Part shown: positions 42,501-54,500 of the stretch, piece after piece | Position numbering within the stretch: position 1 is the stretch's first letter | How the letters are laid out: each line of letters begins with the position of its first letter | Position numbers and translations under genes: made by a program | The notes under the pieces: model-generated | Seen by the model: only the letters and a program-made list of their open reading frames with translations | What the model was told of the DNA's origin: nothing | Database searches by the model: none | Assembly: GCF_932294415.1 (NCBI RefSeq) | Contig: NC_065543.1 | Location: 21,652,508-21,716,507, forward strand | DNA from: Quercus robur | Taxonomy: Eukaryota > Streptophyta > Magnoliopsida > Fagales > Fagaceae | Reading direction: 5' to 3' | Length of the DNA: 64,000 nt

Positions 42501-45500
42501 CTATCCTTGAATTAAAGCCTTTTTCTTCATTCTCCTCAATGTATTACTCTTTTAGATATATTTGAGCATTTTAATCTGAATTAATTGTACTTTTCCCTGA
42601 GTACACCCCCAGTGTACTTGGTATGTTTTCTTTTAAAATATATTTTTCATTACTTATATAAAAAAAAAAAATTCTGAACAATTGAGACCTTTGAATATTG
42701 GTGCCATTTAGAAAATTCTCTTAAATTAAACACACACACGACATTCCTGTGCTCCTCTCTTTTGTAGCTTCAGGTTCAATGTTATATTTTGATGTAGTTA
42801 GTGAATTCCTTAACTTCTTTCTGTTGGTGGTGATCTAGAAAGCACGGACGCGGCTGGGAGGGTGCTGCACCTGTGTCCGACGCGGCCCGACGTGGGACGC
42901 TGCGTCCGACGAGGTTGCCCGCGCGTCGGTGCCGCGTTTGAGTTTTTTTTTTTTCTCAGATTCGGGCCGACTCGGCTCGATTCGCGCTGACGCGGCTTGA
43001 TTCGCGCCGAATCGGCTTCGATTCGCTTCGAACTAGGCTGATTCGGCTGGAATCGGGCTGTATCGGCCATATCGGGTCGTATCAGCCGGCGACCGATACG
43101 GCTGAAACATGCCAAAAAAGGCCGAAATCTGCCTTGAATCTGGTCGGAAAATCCGAAATTCTCACCTTAGAGGCATATTAATGTGTTTCTTGCCTTCTTC
43201 TTTCTTTGTTTTGTGAATCAAAGTATAGTAATGTGTTTTTTAAAAATATTATAATAGTAAAAATATATAGAAAATATGAATGAAAATATTTTTAATAATT
43301 TTTTAATCGCCGAGTCCTGCCGCACCCGCACCCTACTTTTTCAAAAATTGCCAAGTCTTGCACCCGCACCCGCATCCGCACCCGCACCCGAGTCCCGAAA
43401 CGCACCCGTGCTACATAGGTGGTGATCCTTGTCTCACTGGTAGTCTCCATATTTCTTTCAAATAAAGTAGAATTTCATTTTTGATTGCTCTCATAACAGA
43501 CCTACTGCTCATCAATGATCTTGCCTTTTTTTTTTTTCACACGACTTATGATTGGTTAGTCTGAAGTTGTATCATTAGTGAAGCACCAGCAGGATTGAGA
43601 CTTAGAAGACAGGATTCTTCTGCTGATACATATTTGAAGGATTTTTATTTTATTTTTTAATTTTTTTTATCAATTGGTTGAAGGCAATTGGGGGTGTCAA
43701 TTGTTCTCATTTCTGGAATTTTAGGTGTTTGTAATTTTTCATATTAGTTATTTTTCCTTCTACTTTTCTTATGCTAGGATCTCACTCTTTTCTTTCCTTT
43801 TATAAAAATTTTACTATTCATTTTTTTTTTTTTGATAAGTAATAAGAATATATTAAAAAGAAGAGGGGTGTCACCTGAGTATACAGGAAGTATACATCAA
43901 GAAGTATACATCAAGGGCATATACAAATCAAGTGCCAAAAGTCAAAAGTCCATGAAACCATGGATTGAAGAAAAAGAACGAAAACCAAACACTGTAACCC
44001 AATCCAGAAGAGTCTTAAGGAAGAAGAGTTTAAGATCTGCAATTGATCTCTCTAAGTCCTCAAAATGCCGGTTATTCCTCTCCCTCCAAATGCACCACAT
44101 CAAACAATGGGGCAAAGTCATCCAAATAGCCGAATTCCGATGCCTCCCCCAACTTTCCTTGCCAACAAGCCAATAGATCCACCACTGTTTTCGGCATGAC
44201 CCAATGAATGCCAAATAGAGTAAACACCATAGACCATAAATCAAAAGCAATAGGGCAATGGATAAGGAGGTGGTCAACAGATTCTCCATTTCTTTTACAC
44301 ATACAACACCAATTCAAAATCAAAATCTGCCGTTTCCTAAGATTATCAATAGTCAAAATATTCCCTAAAGCTGCAGTCCACACAAAAAAAGCAACTCTAG
44401 AAGGGACCTTAGACTTCCAAACAGTCTTCCAATGGAAAGACTGATCGACACTATTAGTCAGCACCTGGTAATTGGAACGAACAGTAAAACCTTTACCCTT
44501 AGCAAGATTCCAACACATCTTATCGTCCCCAACTCCTTTCAAAGAAGCTCCATAAATCCTAGACATTAAACTGTAGAAGGATTCCAAATCCCAATCTTCG
44601 CTGTATCTTCTAAAAGTTAGATCCCAAAAAATAACACCATTTGGGAACTTCATCAACTCAGCCACAGAGGCCTCCTTATTTCGACTTAACGAAAAAAGTC
44701 TTGGGTAGAGCACACACAAAGAAGCGTCCCCACACCAAATATCCTGCCAAAATCTAACAGTAAAACCGGCCCCAACCTCAAATTGGATGTGACGAACAAA
44801 AGATGGCCAACCACGACTAATAGACTTCCACAAGCTTACACCATGAGGGCCAATAACAGGAAGAGTGCACCAACCTCCCCCTTCACAACCATATTTTGCC
44901 CCTATCACTCTCCTCCACAAGGCCTGTCGCTCATTCCCAAATCTCCATAACCACTTTCCGAACAAGGCTTTATTAAAAGTTCTCAGACTTCTAATAGCTA
45001 AACCTCCAGAATGAAGAGGAGTGCAAACTGTGGCCCATTTCACTAGGTGAGTTTTCTTAACATCCCCTATACCACTCCAAAGAAAATTTCGTTGAAGTTG
45101 CTCAATATGGTTCGCAACCTCCACAGGGATAGGAAACATAGAGAGAAAATAAGTTGGAAGATTGGACAACGTACTCTTAATAAGAGTAACTTTATCTCCT
45201 TTTGAGAGATACATACATTTCCAACCTGCTAACCTCCTCTCCACCTTCTCCAAAATTGGATTCCAAACAGATCTATCTCTGACATTAGCACCCAAAGGAA
45301 GACCTAGGTACTGCATTGGAAAGGAGCCTTGCTTGCACCCTAGCACATCCACCATATCTACTAAATTAGGAACCACACCCACGGGGACCAAGTCAAATTT
45401 GCCCATATTAATATTCAGCCCAGAAACTACTTCAAACCAAAACAGCACCAGCCGGAGAAACAGAATCTGACCAAGATCAGCATCACAAAAGACTAGGGTA

Positions 45501-48500
45501 TCATCGGCGAATAGAAGATGGGACACCTGCAAAGAGTTCCCTGTAGGACCCACCCTAAAACCATACATGAGCCCATCCCTCACTGCCTTATCCAACATTT
45601 TACTAAAAGCATTCATAACAATGACAAACAATAATGGGGACAATGGATCACCTTGTCTTAAACCTCTAGAGTTATCAAAAAAACCACATGAAGATCCATT
45701 AATGAGAATGGAGAATTTAACATTAGAGATGTAGAAGAAAACCCATCTTCTCCATTTATCATTTTAGCCACAACGATCCAACATATAAATGAGAAAATCC
45801 CAATTTACATGATCATAAGCCTTCTCTATGTCCAGCTTACACAACACCCCAGGAACTCCTGACTTTAGCCTACTATCTAAGCATTCATTGGTAATAAGAA
45901 CAGAGTCTAAAATTTGTCTTCCTTTGACAAAGGCATTTTGAGATTCGTGAACAATATCCCCAAGCACCATTTTCAACCTGTTAGCTAAAACTTTAGCAAT
46001 AATTTTGTACACTCCTCCAATTAAACTAATAGGCCGAAAATCCCTTACCTCCATTGCATCAGCTCTTTTAGGAATTAAAGAGATGAAAGTAGCATTCAAG
46101 CTTTTCTCAAACTGAGCATTATCAAAAAAAAATTGAAAAACCTCCAAAAGATCAGTTTTGATAATGGCCCAACAAGCCTGAAAAAACGTCATAGGGAATC
46201 CATCAGGTCCAGGAGCTTTATCACCATCAAAATCCATGACCACTCCAAAAATCTCAGCTTCCTCAAACGGTCTTTCCAACCAGCCAGCCTTATCCTCAGA
46301 ATCTTCGAAAAATTCAGCACATCCGGATGAGGACGAATGTGCTTATCTTCCGAGTAAAGACTTTTATAGAACCGAACAATACCCTCTTCAATAACTTCCT
46401 GATTAGATGTCAACACTCCACCAAAGATTAAACTGCCAATACTGTTACTCCTTCTATTAGAATTAGCTATTTGGTGAAAGAATTTTGTATTGCTGTCCCC
46501 CTCCTTTAACCATAGCACCCTTGATTTTTGTCTCCAACTAATCTCCTCCAACAACACCATCCTCTCAATCTCCAAGCGAATTCTCTCTTTATCGCGCTTC
46601 TCATCATCAGAAAGAGATACCCTCTCCTCTTTAGCATCCAGAGCAAGTGCAATCGTCAGTAATTTTTTTTTTCCTCACTTTCATATTTCATTTGTCATAA
46701 CACATTATGAGCCATTATTGTATATATTGGAAGTTGATTGATTTTGACCAATGTAGGTATTAGATAGGGTTCCTTTGCATGTCTATTATATTCTAAAATC
46801 TGGGAGTGTTTCAGGTAAAGCTGAAGTATCTTCTGTTGTTTATAAAGTTGGCGAATGCATGCAAGAACTGATAAAGTTGTGGAAGGAGTACAAAGCATCA
46901 CAAGCTGAAAAAAATGGAGAAAGCTCTTTAAACGGTCCTACGCTTGAAATCCGGATTCCAGCTGAGCATGTTACCGCTACAAATCGCCAAGTAAGGTCAA
47001 ATGCTTCATGTGTACATGACATTGATTAATAGCTTTTTGTAACTTGCATAAGGTCATTTTCAAAATGTTCTGCAAACTCTTTACTGGTTACAATTTTTTA
47101 CTTTTGGGAATCTTATGGGCTTTATTTTAGAATGTAATGGGTCAATTGCCTGTAGGTTTTATTGGTTATAGGCAAGTCCAAAGGGCTCATCATTAGAAAG
47201 GTTCCCTACATTATCCAAAAAAAAGTCTAGATCATCATTCCGTCTATCATGAGGAGATCTTGATAATCATAAACTTGTAAAAGTGTCCACAGAAAGCAAC
47301 TCACTCAAAGCTAAAATGCTAAAACTGTTGATAGAATACTTGTAGTATCCTGAGCTAACTAGCTAACCAGTTAGTCTATTCCATGCCTTCAAAATATTTG
47401 TATGTTTGGGGGTGGCTGTTAACCAAAGCCAGCAAAGAGTGTAAAATAAAACTGAAGACCTCTATACAAACTAGATAAAACATAAAATAAAATACTAAGA
47501 ACCTAATTAACTACACTAAGCTCCTATTCTTGTACTTTCCCTTAATCTTAGGCTTCCAAAGAGGATATTTTCCTCTAACCACACTATGGTTGTGCCATAA
47601 CTCTGTGTCTACCTATTTTCAAGGATCATTGCCTTTTGTTTTGGTTCTGTAAAGAACAAGAATTTTGTATGACAGGAGTCTTTAAAATGCAGAGAGATTA
47701 TGGTAATCTGATCAAACAGCTTGAACAGTAATCTGGCCAGTTCCCATTTGAAAGTGAAAATAAAGGCTCATCATTGGTATGAGTAGTCTGGAATTATTCT
47801 AAGTTTTAGTAGCTTGTGGAGGCTAATGGAATTTTATATCCACAAATTAAAGGATGTATAGAACTTGGTATTGGGTTCTTCTATGGGTGCACTGATCTTC
47901 AACTGGAGTTGCACACATCCTTTGCTGAATGGAAGGGTTCAGTTAGGAGATGATTCTACTTAAAACATTATGCATATGAGCTCTAGTTCAAATGGTACCT
48001 TCCATTGTTCAAGTAAGGTGGAGGGTGGCCAAGAGTCTTGTTGCTCAAATGGGTCCTGGTGTTTCCAAGTGAGATGTCCATTGTTCAAATCCCTCCACCC
48101 CCAACTATAAAATTATTAAAAAAGAAGGTAAGCTGGAGGGTGAGACTGTGGGTTCAAGATACGCCAGGTGCATCTGTGACTTACTAATAAAAAAATATTA
48201 CTTGAGGCATAATATGATCCTCCTTATGACCTATTCCTCTTTTCTTTGGCATATTGTATTGTTTGAAGGACTCCTTGGCTATTCTTCCTTTTGTTTATTG
48301 CTTTTTCCTAAAACAAAAAAAGAAAAAGAAAAAAAGAAAAAGAAAAAGAAAAGAAAAATGTATCAACTGCACAAGTAGTTATAATGTATCATATGTGGCT
48401 TTGATTTTCTCAAGGAGAATCTCTCTCGAAAATTTGTGTTGGACAAGGAGTTTGTGTACGCTTGTTAAGTTGGCTAGAAACAGAAGAATCCTTCACTGTG

Positions 48501-51500
48501 ACGCAATGAATCCTGTCTGGAAAAGGGTGACATTGACAAACCCATCTTGCACCTACCAAGGGGCAAGGCAGAACCATGAATCTGCTGCATGGAGCAGGGG
48601 CCCTTGGGCATTAAATCTAAACAAAATTATAACCAAAATATGTTGGTGCAGTACACTTTATGTAGTGGGTTTGATGTGTTCTTAGTGGTCTGTTGTGGGT
48701 TTGATGGTTTTGAAGATTAGGATTTTATCTTCACCATTGCATATATTGGTGCCTTATGATGTAGAACAATAAACTCTGAAACCAAATTGATGAATGACAA
48801 AAGCAAAATGGATACAAGAAAAATTGAATAACAAAAAATAAATATAGAAAACCTAGAAGTCGCACCAAACAAGAAATAAACCTAGGAGTCAACATTTAGG
48901 GTTGGTCAAACTAAGCACTTGACCATTTTAAAAATTGCAAGAGAAGTTTTTTAATTAATCAAACTTGTCTCCATAGTAGTACAATAGCACACTTATATAG
49001 ATTACTAGGACTATACCCTAATTCCAGTTTACCTAAGAAAGTTAATTATTGAATTACAAAACTACCCTTGGCTCTACTTGGGAAGTGGTTATGGAGATTT
49101 GAGATTGAGAAGGATGCCCTTTGGAGACAAGTGATAGAGTTGACATATGGATGTTTGGTGGGGGGGGGGGGGGATGGTGTACCAGATCTGTTAATGGTCC
49201 TTACGGTGTTGGTTTATGGAAGAGTATCAGTCAGGGATGGCCTTCTTTCTCTCGCCATATTCTGTATGATATTGGTGATGGGTCTAGGGTGAAGTTTTGG
49301 CAAGACCGTTGGTGTGGAGAGACACCTCTTGTAGTTAGCTACCCTAAACCTGTTCAGATTTTGCAGGAATAAGGAGGCTAGTGTGGCTGAGCTTATGAAA
49401 CCCCCAATGGAGTCCTTTTTTGGGATGTGAGTTTCTTTAGGGGTGTGCATGTTCGGGAATTAGAGGCTTTGTCAAGCTTCATGGAAACCATATACAGTTC
49501 TTCAATAAGGGGGTTTGGTGAGGATAAGATGTGTTGGATTCCTAGCAAAGATAAGGGGTTCTTGGTGAAAGATTATTATAGAATTTTAGCTAGTCCTACT
49601 ATCTTTGGTTTTCCTCGGAGAAGTATTTGGAAGCAGAAGATTCCCTCTAGAGTAGCTTTCTTTCTATGGTCTGCTGCCTTAGGGAAATGCTTGACGATTG
49701 ATAATTTGCAAAAAAGGAAGGTGTGGATTTTGGATTGGTGCTTCATGTGCAAGAGTAATGGTGAATCGGTTGACCATCTCTTCCTTCACTGTCCCGTAAC
49801 TTCCGTTGCTATGGATCTATGGTCTATGGTTTTGGGTTTATTTGGAGAATCTTGGGTTATGCCTTGTACTGTTTTGGGGCTGTTAGGGTGTTGGCAAGGC
49901 AGCTTTGGTCGTCATCGAAATGGTTATATATGGTCCATCGTTCCTCATGGCTTAATGTGGTGTCTTCGGAGGGAGAGAAATAGTCGTTGTTTTGAAGATA
50001 TTGAGAGATCTATTCCGGACCTCAAGCTATTCTTTTTTAGAATTTTGTTGGATTGGTTGTTTACTTTGCAAAACAAATCTTTCCTTGCTTTTATTGATTT
50101 CCTAGATTCTTGCAATTTTTGTTTTTGATTTGTTGTCCCCTTGTTCATTCCCTGAGTACTAGGGTGTTTCCCTTTTGATATCAATATATCTTACTTATCA
50201 AAAAAAAAAAAAAGAAAAAAAACTATTTTGGTCCCTAAACTTTGCCAAAAGTTTGTTTTTAATCCCTAAACTTTAAAAAGTTCTTTTCTCATCTCTAAAC
50301 TTTGTAAATAATTTTTTTCAATAGTTTAGGGATGAAAAACAAACTTCTGGTAAAATTTAAGGATATAAATAAAATATTTTCAATAGTTTAGGGATGAAAG
50401 ATGAACTTTTTAATAGTTTAGGGATGAAAAATGAACTTCTTAAAGTTTAGGGATGAAAAACAAACCTTTGGTAAAGTTTAAGGACTAAAAATAGTATTTT
50501 ATCATAGAAAAAATGTCTTTTGATAAGTAATAATAATTTGATTGAAAAAAGGACTACTTCATGCAAAAAGGATGAAATAGCCCAAAAAAAAAATATATGT
50601 ACAAGTAACAAAAAAAGAAATTATGTACAAGAGAAAAGAGAGTCTGAACATTGGAATGAAAATCACTAGAAATGAGTCCCCAAGTGCGAGATGCCGAGAC
50701 CAATGAAACAAAGTGCCTGCAAACAATGCTATGAGCTGGTCCTTTGAACTCTCCAAATCCTCAAATATATGATTATTACACTCCCTCCAAATGATCCACA
50801 CCATGCACTGCGATACCAAGTTCCAAATATTTGATGAATGCTTCCCCAAGCAATTTCTCCACCCAACCAACAGATCAAAACATCCTCTTAGGTAAGACCC
50901 AAGAGACTTCAAAAGATTTAAAAGCAGAACTCCATAACTGGGAAGCAGCCTCACAATGAATCAATAGATGGTCAACATCCTCCCCACTACACAGGCACGT
51001 GCAACACTAATCCACTATTGTGAAACCTCTTTTCCTCAAATGATAACTTGTGAGAATCTTCCTACATGCGGCCATCCAAAAAACAAAGGAAACCTGACGT
51101 GGAGCCTTCACACCCCAAATGCCATTCCAAGGGAAACAGGCAAAAAAGGATCCCCTCAAAGTACCATAAAAAGAGTGAATGTCAAAATCTCCATTCTTCT
51201 TCAAGCTTCACCTCATTCAATCCCCATCCTCATTTAGAGGAGTATGAGACTCTAGCTGGTGAACAAAAGTCCTCACTAACTTTACCTCCCTATTTTCACA
51301 TCCCAATTCTGCCTTTCCCTCACAGTCTGCCTCACAAAAAAGTATCATTAAGACCTAAAAATAAAATCCAATTGACCAGTAAAAATACAATTAACTCCAA
51401 AGTGAAATAAATCTAGATTAAAATAAAAATGTCTTTCCGATTCCTGCATCACAGCTCTATGGAAGATCGGGCTGGCCAAAGTTTTTACTGTGGCAACTAA

Positions 51501-54500
51501 GAGCCGTTAAGAGTATTCTTGCTTCTTGTCAATAGTCTTTGGGTGAAATGACATATCCCCCCATATTGGAAATGGTTGGAGGGTGAGTTCAAAGGTTCAA
51601 TTTGGTATGGCTGCATGAGTTGTGCAACCCATCAAAACAAGGGAATTTTTGCTCTTCTTTTATGAAATTAATTAATTGCGGTGAAAGAATGACTTTTTTT
51701 TTGCTCCTTGTGGATCAATATCTTTCTTTGCTCTCTTCCCATTATTGCCAGTATCAGAGTTTGGGGTTGCAACTTCAATATACGCTTCTGTTAGCCATGC
51801 TGTATATTCATTCTTAGTTATTTAAGCCATTATGTGCAGGTCAGAGGTGGCCAGCTATGGGGGACAGATATATACACTGATGACTCAGATCTTGTTGCTG
51901 GTATGTGGTACTATGAATAGCCATAGAGTTGGTACTGTTCATCATTGAATATGGTGAATGCGAAAACTGATTTTGAAGTTCTTGTATTCCAGTTCTGATG
52001 CATACAGGTTATTGCCGCCCTACTGCTTCCCCTCCTCCACCTGCTATCCAAGAGTTGCGTGCTACAATCCGAGTGCTACCTCCACAAGATTGTAAGTCTA
52101 TATTCAATTCTACCTTGATTTTCTGCATAAATTAATGTTTGAAACACACTGTAGTCCTGTAATACATGGGAGTTTGACAATATGAGTGAGATGCAGATAC
52201 TGTAGTGCTTTAAGTTTATACCTGAAGGTTTAATTGGTTATTCAGGTCAGGAAAATGTAAGTGTTTTAGGGATTTCAAGGCTGTAAGAGAAGTTTTATGG
52301 GATTCTGATCAAATCTGGCAAGAGAAGAATTATTTTAGAAGCTTATTTTCTCCAGGTCTGGTTATAGGTTGAAATGGTTGCAGATAGTGCAGATTTGAGT
52401 AGAGAGGAAGAATGAAAGAGAGGTTTCCAATATCACACATTAATGGAGTTTCCAGTTATAAATTTCAATAGAACAAAATTTAGGTATAGTACCTTAGGTG
52501 TTTCTTAGCCCTTCTTAAGATTTAGACATGTGGTTACTTAACTAAAAAATACACTTTCATTTCATAAAAAAAAATTCACGTGGTAGAATCTTAAGAGTTT
52601 AAGGAACAGCACTTAAGTATTGTATCTAAGTCTTGCCCATTTCAATTACACTCCTATCCTCAAATGTGGGAGAATTGTAATATAGATTGGAAATCTTCTA
52701 ACCCTTTGATCAAGCAGGTCCTGTTCCTACATTATGGTTGTCACTTGGTAACCTCTGGCCCTCCTGGCTTGAGGCTTCAGTTTTAATTATATATGAAAAT
52801 TAGATTCCTAATCTGTAATTGTAAGCAAGTTCCTAAAATTCAGTTGTTATTATTATATTTACGCTCCATTTATTTCACTGTAAAATATATTCAGATGTAA
52901 AACCACCACCAACCACCCAAAAATCCAGATCAGAAAGCCAAAAAAAAAAAAACCCACAAACCCTGATCGGAAACCCAAAAACCCAGATGATCTGAAAATC
53001 TAACAACCCAGCAAACCCAGCAGCAGCTAGATTGGCGAGATTGAAGCAGCCACCAAAAACCCAAGACAGCTGCTCACCAGTCGGATCCCAAGGGACTCTG
53101 CAAGAGAGGAGAATGGATAGTAGAAGGGTTTGTGCAAGGAAGAGGCGGTGATGAAGGTTGGTAGCGCTAATGATGGTGGGTGGCATCAGTGGAGATGGTT
53201 GGCCTGTGTGAGATGCGTGAGAGAGCTGAGAGGGTTATGCAGGAGCTGAAATATGGGTGAGAGAGCCAAGAGGGTGAGAGAGCTGAAATATGTAAAATGT
53301 TTTACGTTCATTTTGAGCGCAAGCGTTTTACATGTTTTTTTTGCATTGGGTTTTACCATTGACTGAAAATATTTTACAGTTGACCAACCATTTTACAACA
53401 AAACAAACACTGTAAAATGTGTAAAATATTTTACTAAAAACATTTTACAGCGAAATGAATGGAGCATTTATTAAATTTAGGTTTTACCTTATTCCTGCCA
53501 TTGCAATTTTTATGTTTATCTTTTGATCAATTCTACTCATGTTTTGTTTGTGTAATTCTAACACTTTACTACTAACTTTTTTATTAGGTTACATTTCCAC
53601 TTTGAGAAACAATGTTCGTTCACGTGCTTGGGGTGCGGCAATTGGTTGTAGTTACCGTGTTGAGCGTTGCTGCATTGTGAAGGTTGTAAAAAGTCTAGTT
53701 AGATTCTCTGTTTTTTCTGTTGTTGCCCTCTGGAGTAGTTATGGAATTCCTGTAATGCTTCTTGATTTAATTTCAATGATGATTGTATAAATTTTTGGTT
53801 TAATGTTAGTTTTATTTGACTCTGTAAATGGTATCTCTATTTTTAATCAGTAATCTAAACACACAGATCGGCAATTTAGGAAATTATTGCAATATTGTTG
53901 GCCTGGAAATCTTGATGTTTTATCTTACATTTTTTTTTTCTTTTGATTTCAGAAAGGAGGAGGAACGATTGATCTTGAGCCTTGTCTTACACATACATCA
54001 ACAGTGGAGCCTACCCTTGCTCCAGTGGCTGTTGAGCGGACAATGACTACTAGGGCCGCAGCTTCGGTATTACCTGACAGCTTCTCTTCAACTAACTTTT
54101 TGGACTTATGTTCTTAGTTGATTTTTCTGCATGTTAGAACTTCTTTTACATGGCTGCCTACATTATCAGGATTTTATTTTATTTTCAACATTTCTACTTT
54201 TATGCTAGTGTAGAGCAAAAGGTTTAACAGTGGGTCCATAGCTCAGTGGTTGAGCATTTGACTGCAGATCAAGCTAGTGTTGATGCGGGAGACGCAAGAA
54301 GATTATTATTTAGTATTATTTATGTTTGCAAGTCAATTGTATTTTTATGTTTTAGGTCCTAGTAGTTTATTAGGCTATTAGTATTTTAATTTGGAAGTAA
54401 GGTTATTTTTGTAATAAGGCAATTAGGGTTTCCTAGTCAATTAGAACTAGGGTCTAGCAATCCTTTATAAGCAACCTATTGTACTCCTTGAGAAGATAAT

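Noticed and set aside
42810..43115. 101-codon minus frame in the MULE-type MITE
   Set aside because: The GC-rich repeat content gives an R/S/P-rich translation without recognisable domains, and it runs over the element border.
54232..54273. Functional tRNA-Cys gene
   Set aside because: The T arm, variable loop and 3' acceptor strand are missing, even after removing the inserted LTR element.
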